20,071 nt of DNA from assembly GCA_964390645.1 (NCBI GenBank), contig CAYMLL010000126.1, positions 1 through 20,071 on the forward strand. The letters are read 5' to 3'. The position numbers were made by a program, and so were the translations under genes. The DNA comes from CAYMLL01 sp964390645. Lineage in GTDB: Bacteria; Planctomycetota; UBA8108. This document shows, one piece after another, positions 1-6,388 of this stretch. The notes beneath the pieces were generated by a model, which saw only the letters and a list, made by a program, of their open reading frames with translations, searched no databases and was not told the DNA's origin. Every line of letters starts with the position of its first letter. Positions within the stretch are counted from its first letter, which is position 1.

Positions 1-183
1 GGCGACCAGGTCGCTGGAGTCGATAGCCGTCCCCCAGAGCGAGAGGCCGACGATCCACCAGGGAAGACTCCTGCCGGCCAGGAACCAGTCCGTGGCAGTG
101 TGCGTTTCTCGGCCACGCAGGAGGCCGTAGACGACGATCGCTCCGTTGAGGGCGACGATGATGCACCAGTCGAGAAGCGTCAT
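1..183 (-). CDS. Sodium:solute symporter (SSS family), N-terminal fragment cut by window edge
   Basis: This is the first 61 codons of a membrane transporter whose remainder lies outside the window. SSS (SLC5-like) proteins move sugars, amino acids, carboxylates or similar solutes inward with Na+. Reading the minus strand from the ATG at 183 gives a short hydrophobic first helix (WCIIVALNGAIVVYGLL), then the family signature segment TDWFLAGRSLPWWIVGLSLW followed by TAIDSSDLVA. This matches the SSS pattern of an FLAGR motif, a WW/W-rich turn and the start of TM1 with a helix break. There is no strong Shine-Dalgarno. A sigma70-like promoter lies about 45-75 bp upstream. The gene is divergent from the KARI-like gene, so the two may share a control region. 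The substrate cannot be judged from this piece. The family call is fairly firm; whether the gene is intact is unknown. Confidence 0.8.
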   Translation of the reverse strand, partial: MTLLDWCIIVALNGAIVVYGLLRGRETHTATDWFLAGRSLPWWIVGLSLWGTAIDSSDLVA

Positions 184-229
184 GCAGCAGGTCGGCTCGC
201 GGCTCGGTTGAACTGTCGTGGAGTCTACT

Positions 230-259
230 GTTATATGGAGGTCGTGTTGCCGTTGGCAA
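230..259 (-). promoter_or_regulatory. Candidate sigma70-type promoter for the symporter gene
   Basis: On the minus strand TTGCCA (254-259) and TATAAC (230-235) are separated by 18 bp. This would give a transcript starting near 224 with a leader of about 40 nt before the ATG at 183. Both hexamers are close to consensus in an otherwise GC-rich gap. This is a pattern match only; planctomycete promoter consensus is poorly defined. Confidence 0.4.
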
Positions 260-311
260 TGCCCTGGCATGGGCAGTCGACCCTGAAGGAAGACCCGAGG
301 AGACCGGTCTC

Positions 312-1301
312 ATGGAGCTTCTCCGTGAATCCGACGCGTCGCTGACACCACTGGCAGGCAGGACGGTTGCCGTGCTCGGCTACGGCAATCAGGGACGCGC
401 CCAGGCTCTGAACCTCCGGGACAACGGCGTCGACGTCGTCGTGGGCAACCGCGAGGACGAGTATCGTGACCTCGCCATCGAGGAGGGATGGGAGCCGACG
501 ACGATTCCCGAGGCAGCGGCCTGTGGGGATATCTTGCTTGTTCTGACGACCGATGAGTGCATGCCGCTGATCTGGGACGATCAGGTCCTACCCGGCATCG
601 AAGCCGGCAATACGCTCTGCTGGGGAAGCGGATACAACGTCGGCTACGGTCTCATCAAGCCCCCGACCGACACCGACGCGGTCCTGATCGCGCCGATGAT
701 GCCGGGCAACATGGTGCGAACGCTGTTCGAGCGCGGCACCGGCGTCGTTGGTCAATTCGCGGTCGACCGCGATGCGACCGGACGGGCGCGGGAAACGGTC
801 CTGGCGCTCTGCAAGGGCATGGGGCTGACACGCGTGGGTGTGTACGAATCCTCGTTTCTCCAGGAAGCTCACCTCAACCTCTTCACCGAGCAGGTCGTCT
901 GGCCCGGACTGACGGCGTGGATTGTCGAGTGCTTCGAGCTCGCCGTCGCGGAAGGCTGCGCCCCGGAATCGGTGATCATGGCGCTCTACGCCTCGGGAGA
1001 GGCCGCCGAAATCATGGGGCTCACCGCGCGCCACGGGTTCTTCAAGCAGATGCGATACCATTCGACGACGAGCCAGTACGGTACTCTCACACGCGCGAAG
1101 GAGATCATCAGCGACTCGATGCGGGAGCGGGCGCGGAAAAACTTCGTCGAGGACATCAAGGGTGGTTCCTTCGTCAAGGAATGGACGCTGGACAGCGACG
1201 ATGCGACGAAGCGCCTGAAGGATCTCTGGAAGGAGGCCCTCTCCCACCCGATGAGCATCGCCGAGGATCGAGTCATCGAGCTCCTCCGTGAGGAACGCTG
1301 A
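312..1301 (+). CDS. Class I ketol-acid reductoisomerase (IlvC) homologue with altered active site
   Basis: The 329-residue length and two-domain layout match class I KARI. An N-terminal Rossmann domain carries GYGNQGRAQALNLRDNGVD (residues 23-41), and the C-terminal helical knotted domain ends near residue 325. True KARI isomerises and reduces acetolactate with NAD(P)H and two Mg2+ in valine/isoleucine synthesis. Here several diagnostic residues differ. The catalytic His of GHG is Ser106, the Lys of APKGPGH is Met130 (APMMPGN), and the metal-binding Asp of TDLFGEQ is Asn189 (LNLFTEQ, with Glu193 kept). The two Glu of the YFExLHE helix align with Ala224 and Ser228, although nearby Glu230 and Glu233 could shift the register. 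Ser251 in STTSQYG is retained. The loop after beta-2 is acidic (REDEY), which might favour NADH. The start is supported by GAGGAG at 297-302. No other ilv gene is nearby. It is probably a KARI-fold reductase with another substrate or no isomerase activity. Confidence 0.85.
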   Translation: MELLRESDASLTPLAGRTVAVLGYGNQGRAQALNLRDNGVDVVVGNREDEYRDLAIEEGWEPTTIPEAAACGDILLVLTTDECMPLIWDDQVLPGIEAGNTLCWGSGYNVGYGLIKPPTDTDAVLIAPMMPGNMVRTLFERGTGVVGQFAVDRDATGRARETVLALCKGMGLTRVGVYESSFLQEAHLNLFTEQVVWPGLTAWIVECFELAVAEGCAPESVIMALYASGEAAEIMGLTARHGFFKQMRYHSTTSQYGTLTRAKEIISDSMRERARKNFVEDIKGGSFVKEWTLDSDDATKRLKDLWKEALSHPMSIAEDRVIELLREER

Positions 1302-1325
1302 AAAAGGCTCCTGACACCTTTTCCC
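1300..1325. terminator. Bidirectional terminator-like hairpin after the KARI-like gene
   Basis: Immediately at the KARI-like stop codon, AAAAGG (1302-1307) pairs with CCTTTT (1317-1322) around the 9-nt loop CTCCTGACA. An A run lies on the left and a T run on the right, so either strand sees a stem followed by U residues. It lies between two convergent coding remnants. The stem is only 6 bp and mostly A:T beyond two G:C pairs, so termination would be modest. It could instead be part of a dispersed palindromic element. Confidence 0.5.
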
Positions 1326-1334
1326 GGGTGCCGG

Positions 1335-1588
1335 TCACCGCAACGGCATCGAGGGGCGAAAACCGACGACGTCGTCGCGGACAGCGGGGTGGAGCCTGCA
1401 GCGAAAGGTCGAGCCGCAGTGCCCGGAGGAGATGGTGGAGCTGCCGCCCCGGTCAACCCGGGACCCGGAGACCGCTTATCCTCGCACCAATCGGAGACAT
1501 TCCCGTGCGTGTCGTACAGACCGAACCGCTTGGCCGCCTTGCGGCCGGCAGGATGGGGCGTGTCCGCGCTGTTCCCGCGGTACCAGCC
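1335..1588 (-). pseudogene. C-terminal fragment of an FGE-sulfatase (formylglycine-generating enzyme-like) domain, frameshifted
   Basis: One minus-strand frame reads GWYRGNSADTPHPAGRKAAK and then RFGLYDTHGNVSDWCED (about 1585 down to 1470). This is the hallmark of the FGE-sulfatase/SUMF1 domain, where the family has a W/GLYDMHGNVWEW motif. The frame is then lost. A second minus frame resumes the family's closing section as SRVDRGGSS, later CGSTFRCRL and DDVVGFRPSMPLR, ending at TGA 1335-1337 (family: RVLRGGSW, RSAxR, GFR). At least one indel near 1450-1470 therefore breaks the gene. The N-terminal two thirds of the domain are missing, replaced at about 1588 by an IS3-type fragment. Intact homologues oxidise a sulfatase cysteine to formylglycine or act as hercynine/ergothioneine-type oxidases. 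This copy is dead. Confidence 0.75.
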
Positions 1589-1589
1589 G

Positions 1590-1857
1590 ACTGGCTGCCG
1601 CCTCGAGGATGGCCTTGTCGAGCTAGGCCTCGGCGACGAGCTTCTTCGGACGAGCGTTCTCCCTCTCGAGCTCCTCCGGACGCTTCGCCTGATCGCTGCG
1701 CACGCCACCGTACTCCTTGCGCCAACGACAGGCAGATCTGCTCGGTGACGCCGATCTTGCGGCAGACGTGCATCATCGCCAGGCCACTTGACAGCTCCAC
1801 TTCTGCTTGGCACAGCTTCCGGATGATCTCATCGGGCTTGTGCTTCTTCCCGGGCAT
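1590..1857 (-). pseudogene. IS3-family transposase OrfA remnant (frameshift plus internal stop)
   Basis: From the ATG at 1857 the minus strand gives MPGKKHKPDEIIRKLCQAEV and later VCRKIGVTEQ. This is the helix-turn-helix N-terminus of IS3-group OrfA, which binds the element ends. Immediately after TEQ the family sequence continues in another frame as CRWRKEYGGVRSDQAKR, followed by the leucine-zipper-like PEELERENARPKKLVAEA. An in-frame TAG then precedes LDKAILEAAA. One frameshift near 1735 and one nonsense codon therefore inactivate it. The OrfB integrase is absent; the reading runs straight into the FGE remnant at about 1588. The element is a dead left-end fragment. Confidence 0.8.
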
Positions 1858-1926
1858 CGTGCTCCCCCTTTTGCGTGGGCCGGATTCTATCGAGGAACCC
1901 GGGCTCGGTCGTTGGGGGGCCGGTCA
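1590..1926 (-). mobile_element. Left-end remnant of an IS3-type insertion sequence
   Basis: The remnant covers the OrfA pseudogene plus about 70 bp of leader. Its outer edge is proposed at 1926, where the minus strand begins TGACCGGCCCCCCAACG, a plausible IS3-type left inverted repeat beginning TG. A GGGGGAG ribosome site sits just before the OrfA ATG. The right inverted repeat and OrfB are not present, so no target duplication can be matched. The boundary at 1926 is inferred; the OrfA identity is clear. Confidence 0.5.
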
Positions 1927-2208
1927 ATGACGAACCGTTGGCACCTAGTCAGCAGCCATGTGACGAACCGGACGGGGGTATCGGTATCCCTCGGCGACAA
2001 GAGGACTTTGCAACCAACAAATCGAATCACCTTCGATGTCCCGGCCCGTCAGATGCCCTGTCAGCGGCATCGTCCACCATCGTTACCTGTTGTAGCTCGG
2101 CGACTTGGAGAACCTGCCCAGCACGTGATTCCGTGCTTCGAGATTCTGGGTTACGTGTGCAGGCTCCGTGGTAGAATGGGGGCTCACCTGAGAAATTCAC
2201 CCCGGATT

Positions 2209-2234
2209 TGCCGACGAGTTCCCAACTGTCGGCA
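2209..2234. repeat. Hairpin, 7 + 4 bp stem with one bulge
   Basis: TGCCGAC (2209-2215) pairs with GTCGGCA (2228-2234), and inside it AGTT (2217-2220) pairs with AACT (2224-2227). This leaves a bulged G and the loop CCC. It lies just beyond the 34-codon minus-strand reading. With no adjacent T run it is not an obvious terminator, and it may be an end structure of a decayed element. Confidence 0.4.
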
Positions 2235-2489
2235 CCGGAGAAGAACGTTGAGGCGGAGGACGCACCACGACGGCGCGTCCCGCCTACAAAGGCCGCCCGT
2301 GCGGCCCGACGAAGAGTACGAGCGCGGCAGCTCGACGGGCAGTTGACCAGCCGCCATTTCGCAAGTGGACCGCTCCGGACAGCGGACCCGCATTCCTGTT
2401 CTCGTCTCGTCCGCCAGAAGGACCTCGACGGCGTCTCACCCGCACTCATTCTCATGAGGCGGCGCGCGGGACCCCGCCGAGAGCTTACC

Positions 2490-2519
2490 GAGAACCCCGG
2501 TCGTTCACCGGGCCTTCTC
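2490..2519. repeat. Hairpin upstream of the secreted-protein operon
   Basis: CCCGGT (2496-2501) pairs with ACCGGG (2507-2512) around the loop CGTTC. GAGAA (2490-2494) pairs with TTCTC (2515-2519) outside it across a 1x2 internal loop. It ends about 45 bp before the ATG at 2564, so in RNA it would sit in the leader of that gene. Its function is unknown. Confidence 0.35.
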
Positions 2520-2563
2520 GCCAGCCACAGACCCTCGCCCCTGTTCGGCCACCGTGCCGGACC

Positions 2564-4543
2564 ATGCTGCTCATGCGCCGTTTCTCACCTGCCATGTCTT
2601 CGGGCGCGACCCTTCGCTGCGCCCTCGCCCTCGCCCTGAGCACGACTCCTCAGGTGCGCTCGGACAACAGCGGCGACTGGTACGACAATCGCGACGGTGG
2701 CCACACGCAGATGTACCTCGACGCTCATCCGGGCGCAAACGCCATGTCCTCGGGCTACGGCGCTCAACTCCGGGTACAGCAAGAACGCGTCATCGTGGGG
2801 AACGCATCCCTCAGCTACAACGGCTCGCTCTGGGGGAGCATGGCCCGCATATCACTGATGCAGGCGTCCGGAGCGCGAGGCACCGCACAACAGTACACCA
2901 GCAACAACGCCTACTGGTACCCCGCACACCGCGACCTCAGCACCAGGGACGAGTTCCACGCGATGTCCCCGGCTGTGAATATCTCGGAAGGATCGTCGGG
3001 CTCGGAAATCGACGAGGTGCGCAAGTGGTTCTATACGTTGGCCGCTTTTCCCCAGGATGTGAAGTCTCGACTTGTCGCGACCGGGCTGCTGATGCCGACG
3101 ATACAGCTGCTCGCCAGGCGCACGCGTGTCAGTTCAGACGAGGAGTACCTCACCGCCCGGGCGCACCCGAGCGCGTTCGGCGACGCCCACAATACCCAGG
3201 CGATGGAGTCGATGGCCGCCCAGATGTCGGCCGATGACCTGCCTCCGCTGGCGAGGCTCCGGGTCCTCGAGGACGGGTACGACTCCGAGCGCGTAATCGA
3301 CTACTTCGACGGAGCCGCCGACGAAGCGCACTACACCGAACCGATGTCCATCTGCCGTATATTCCGAGGCCGCGAGTACACCAAGCACCTGGTGGTCACT
3401 GCCGCTGACAGCCACGACGTCGACGGAAGCTCGCTCTCCTACCACTGGCGCATCCTGCGAGGTGACGCCTCCAAGCTCAGAATCATCCCGCGTGGAGACA
3501 ACGGCGAGGAAGCCGAGATCCAGATCGACTACCACCCGGAGGCGACCGTCGCCGAATCGGGCCGCACCTCGAACCTCGTGGTGGTCGGGCTCTTCGTTCA
3601 CGATGGCACCTACTTCTCGGCGCCGGCGTTCGTCACTTCCTTCACGCTTGCCAACGAGAGCCGCGAGTACGATCCGACGACCGGTCGTCTCTCACGGATG
3701 ACGTACCCTGACAATTACGTCTACCCGTTCATCTCTGGCCGCAAGACGTGGCTGTCCGACACCTTCGTCTACACAGCGAACGGCGATCTGCTCGGCTGGG
3801 TCCGTGACGAGGGAACGAGGGTGCGGGAGTTTCTGCCTTCGGGTCACCTCGTCACCGCCGGGAGTCTCTCCACGGGCGTTACCGCCGCGAAACGGGTGTC
3901 CTACTTCCTCGACCCGCTGGAGCACACGGTGAACCTGCGCACGCACGGCCTGGTCCCGTTGCCGGCTCCTTGCACGGTCGACTCGACCCCACCATCGATC
4001 GCCTGCGCCGCGGACCGGGTCGCCGTCGTCGACACGACCTGCCAGGCGACCGCGCCGGATCTCCGCGTCGACCAGACCGTCACCGTCACCGACAACTGCA
4101 CCGAGACCTCGAACCTGACGATCACCCAGGATCCCGCACCCGGCACGGCCCTGGTTCCGGGACGGTACGACATCACGCTGACGGCAGTCGACTCGTCCGG
4201 CAACAGCTCGTCCTGCACCGTCGCATGTTCGGTGGAGGACCGCGCCTTCCTGCGGGGCAACGTCAATGACCGCCGGGCTCACCGGCTCGACGTCATGGAC
4301 CTGGTGGAGCTCATCCATCTGTTATTCGGCGGCCGCACGTTGGCCTTCGACTGCGAGGCTGCGCTGGACGTCAACGACGACGGCGTTCACGCCATCGCCG
4401 ATGTCCTGGCACTTGCGCAGAGCATGTTTCAATCGACAACCTACGAAATCCCGGAGCCGTCTTCCGTACCGTCACTGGTCGTGCCGGACGGCGGCGACAT
4501 ACCCTCTATTCTCAGCTGTAACGAAGGAGAGATCTGCCAATGA
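2564..4543 (+). CDS. Secreted protein of a planctomycete-type conserved family with HYR and dockerin-like C-terminus
   Basis: The 659-residue protein starts with a weak signal-like N-terminus (MLLMRRFSPAMSSGATLRCA, then LALALS). ATGs at 2573 and 2594 are alternative starts and no clear Shine-Dalgarno decides. Residues about 35-280 form a conserved but unnamed region. A PKD-like stretch (about 280-365) holds DGSSLSYHWRILRGDASKLR. Residues 470-561 are a HYR domain (DSTPPSIAC, VTVTDNC, VDSSGNSSSC). Residues 562-625 are a dockerin-like pair. Its second loop, DVNDDGVHAIAD at 602, is canonical; the first (GNVNDRRAHRLDVMD) is two residues too long and lacks the DG step. The tail is PDGGDIPSILSCNEGEICQ. 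It overlaps the next gene by ATGA. Known biology gives no enzymatic role. It is probably an extracellular or surface protein. Confidence 0.8.
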   Translation: MLLMRRFSPAMSSGATLRCALALALSTTPQVRSDNSGDWYDNRDGGHTQMYLDAHPGANAMSSGYGAQLRVQQERVIVGNASLSYNGSLWGSMARISLMQASGARGTAQQYTSNNAYWYPAHRDLSTRDEFHAMSPAVNISEGSSGSEIDEVRKWFYTLAAFPQDVKSRLVATGLLMPTIQLLARRTRVSSDEEYLTARAHPSAFGDAHNTQAMESMAAQMSADDLPPLARLRVLEDGYDSERVIDYFDGAADEAHYTEPMSICRIFRGREYTKHLVVTAADSHDVDGSSLSYHWRILRGDASKLRIIPRGDNGEEAEIQIDYHPEATVAESGRTSNLVVVGLFVHDGTYFSAPAFVTSFTLANESREYDPTTGRLSRMTYPDNYVYPFISGRKTWLSDTFVYTANGDLLGWVRDEGTRVREFLPSGHLVTAGSLSTGVTAAKRVSYFLDPLEHTVNLRTHGLVPLPAPCTVDSTPPSIACAADRVAVVDTTCQATAPDLRVDQTVTVTDNCTETSNLTITQDPAPGTALVPGRYDITLTAVDSSGNSSSCTVACSVEDRAFLRGNVNDRRAHRLDVMDLVELIHLLFGGRTLAFDCEAALDVNDDGVHAIADVLALAQSMFQSTTYEIPEPSSVPSLVVPDGGDIPSILSCNEGEICQ

Positions 4544-5688
4544 AGATCCACGCTCTCACCGCCACAACCAGTTCCCGAATTCGACCGTTCCGGCTTGTCG
4601 CGATGACTGCCCTTGCGACCCTCGTACTCAACAGTGCTCACGGTGGATCCACTCTGACCTACTCGATCCCGGACGTCGCCCGTGTCACCGACCCGATCAC
4701 CGTCTCCGTGGCCCTGACCAGCGATCACTCCACGATCGCGGCGGTCGGTGCCCGTCTGCAGTACGACTCGGCCCGCGTCAGTGTCAGCAACGTCGAGCTG
4801 GGCGACGCAGTGCCGGCGAGCTGGAGCCTCGTGTACGCTGACTCTGCCGCGGCCGGCGCCATCGACGTGGTCGTGACGGACATCACCTTGAACGCTGCAT
4901 CGATGTCGACTCCGACGCACGCCGAGGTCGTCAACCTGACGTTCTCTCGTCTCGACGCGAGCGCGACACCGGTGAACTTCAGCTTCAGCTCAACGGCTCC
5001 AACGACCCCTCAGCAACTGTCGGCCTTCCCACAGAACCACTACGTGATCAACGTCGGCGCGACCGTCGATATCGAAGCGACGACCACCATCGACACGAGT
5101 GGTCCCAGCGTGGATCTCTGCCTCCTGGACCTGACAGCGCCCACCGTCAGCTGCCCGCCGGCGACCACCACGGCGTTCACGGACGCTTCCTGTCAGGCGT
5201 CCGTTCCGGACTTCGTGTCAGGCTTGACGGTATCGGACAACTGCACTCCCGCGGAAGATCTGGTGATCGTTCAGACCCCTGCCGCAGCCACGATCCTCGG
5301 CCCGGGAACCCACGTGGTCTCGGTAACGGTCACGGACTTGTCGAGCAACAGCACGACCTGCAACATCGACTTCACCGTCACCGATCGTTCATTCCTCCGT
5401 GGCAACGTCAACGCTCGCAGCTCGCACACTATCAACATCACGGATCTGATCGAGCTGGTCCAGATCCTGTTCACGGGCTTCCCCTTGACATTCGACTGCG
5501 AGGCAGCACTCGACGTCAACGACGACAGCTCGCAAAACATCGTCGACGTGATCACCTTGGCGTACGGGATGTTCCGACCTTCTCTGTACACGATCCCCGC
5601 ACCGACGGGCACGCCGGGAGTCGTGATTCCGGACGGCGGTACCATCCCGTCAGCTCTGGGATGCGCAGAAGGAGAGCACTGCCCGTAG
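4540..5688 (+). CDS. Secreted cohesin-like/HYR/dockerin-like protein
   Basis: The 382-residue protein has a signal peptide (MKIHALTATTSSRIRPFRLV, then AMTALATLVLNSAHG). Residues about 36-175 form a beta-sandwich resembling the cohesin family (ITVSVALTSDHSTIAAVGAR, then LQYDSARVSV). Residues 197-283 are a HYR domain with the same Cys pattern as in the upstream gene. Residues 285-345 are a dockerin-like pair (FLRGNVNARSSHTINITDLI; second loop DVNDDSSQNIVD at 325). The tail PDGGTIPSALGCAEGEHCP matches that of the upstream protein. The start is well supported: AAGGAGA (4524-4530) lies 9 nt before the ATG, which overlaps the previous stop as ATGA, implying translational coupling. Cohesin and dockerin modules normally bind each other. 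Having both here suggests self-assembly or pairing with the upstream protein, but that is inference. No catalytic domain is present. Confidence 0.8.
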   Translation: MKIHALTATTSSRIRPFRLVAMTALATLVLNSAHGGSTLTYSIPDVARVTDPITVSVALTSDHSTIAAVGARLQYDSARVSVSNVELGDAVPASWSLVYADSAAAGAIDVVVTDITLNAASMSTPTHAEVVNLTFSRLDASATPVNFSFSSTAPTTPQQLSAFPQNHYVINVGATVDIEATTTIDTSGPSVDLCLLDLTAPTVSCPPATTTAFTDASCQASVPDFVSGLTVSDNCTPAEDLVIVQTPAAATILGPGTHVVSVTVTDLSSNSTTCNIDFTVTDRSFLRGNVNARSSHTINITDLIELVQILFTGFPLTFDCEAALDVNDDSSQNIVDVITLAYGMFRPSLYTIPAPTGTPGVVIPDGGTIPSALGCAEGEHCP

Positions 5689-5720
5689 TCGACGGTCCGG
5701 ACCTCCCACCTCCCGCTCCC

Positions 5721-5831
5721 GAACAGAAATGACATCTCGCTGGAGACCACGTCGCCAGAATCCTCCACAAGACAGCGAACGCTGTTGGATTCTGGCGACA
5801 CGGATCGCCGGTCGAGATGTCCACCGTGTTC
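5721..5831. repeat. Long nested imperfect inverted repeat downstream of the dockerin-type operon
   Basis: The arms pair in layers. GAACA (5721-5725) pairs with TGTTC (5827-5831). GACATCTCG (5731-5739) pairs with CGAGATGTC (5813-5821). GTCGCCAGAATCC (5751-5763) pairs with GGATTCTGGCGAC (5787-5799). ACAGC (5772-5776) pairs with GCTGT (5781-5785) around loop GAAC. The intervals between layers are partly complementary (5x5, 11x13 and 8x1 nt). It starts 33 bp after the stop at 5688. It could terminate the operon, although no T run follows, or be a small palindromic mobile or structural RNA element. The pairing itself is directly visible; the function is open. Confidence 0.7.
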
Positions 5832-6388
5832 CGGGGAGTCCCCTGCGTGAAACACCGCGGCGGTAACTCCCCGTTCCGCATCGCGCACGATCGCTCCGAG
5901 GGCTCTGCGCAACGTTCTGATCATCGCCGCCGAGCTGCTTGCGCCCACACCTCGAGCCCACCGCCCCCGACGACGCCCTCGAGGCCACGATCGCCGTCCG
6001 CGGCCGTGAGCCGCCACCGCTCCCCGACGAGGCCTCCGGAGCCTGACCCCGGAGCCGGCGCACGACTCCAGCCTCCCTCCCCGGGCTCTCGGACCCGGAC
6101 AGCGGGACGGCTGACGACGACGCGCTTCGCCGGTGCCACGCTCGACACGCCGGGCCTCCTTTCGAGCGAGCGCTGTTCCAGCGCACCGAAGTCGATCCGT
6201 ACAGGATCGTCACTCTGCAGCCCGCCGCCCTGGCGCGACTGTGCACCGAGTCGAAGGCCCCCACGGACTCGGTCGAGAGCCACGAGAATCCGGGCCGCTG
6301 CCCCCAAGCTCTTGACGTCGCGACTCCACCGACCGACAATCAACCTGCTCGGCGTGTGAATCGATGAAGCCAGAGCCCACGGACGGTC
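5832..6388. other. Gene-poor spacer before the DUF1549 operon
   Basis: About 560 bp of very GC-rich sequence lacks a convincing gene. Long open frames exist on both strands but are Arg/Pro/Ser-rich and resemble no family. A plus-strand stretch around 6160-6366 reads like ordinary protein (ALFQRTEVDPYRIVTLQPAA) up to a TGA just before 6367, and could be the tail of a decayed gene. No start or intact upstream part was found. The promoter of the next operon must lie here, but no clear hexamers were seen. Confidence 0.35.

Larger units (their letters stand above)
1927..2563. other. Gene-poor interval with decayed sequence and small hairpins
   Basis: No reading frame here looks convincingly coding on either strand. 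The plus frames are Arg/Pro-rich shadows. A 34-codon minus-strand reading (2083-2187) has ordinary protein-like composition (TQNLEARNHVLGRFSKSPSY then NR and stop) and may be the tail of a decayed gene. Three hairpins stand out: 2209-2234, 2291-2306 (GGCCGC/GCGGCC, loop CCGT) and 2490-2519. The interval separates the IS/FGE debris from the secreted-protein operon, so its promoter should lie here. No clear -10/-35 pair was recognised. Confidence 0.4.

Noticed and set aside
986..1813. Minus-strand 275-codon open frame as one gene
   Set aside because: Only its middle carries real FGE sequence; the ends are out-of-frame OrfA sequence and antisense of the KARI-like gene. It is treated as a pseudogene fragment instead.
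3692..4318. Minus-strand 208-codon open frame
   Set aside because: It is antisense to the HYR/dockerin region of the 659-residue protein and has no motif.
5721..5831. Integron attC site
   Set aside because: The size and bulged palindrome would fit, but the outer ends do not carry RYYYAAC and GTTRRRY core sites and no integrase is present.
5817..6359. Plus-strand 180-codon open frame
   Set aside because: It is extremely Arg/Pro/Ser-rich, matches no family, and starts inside the long inverted repeat.
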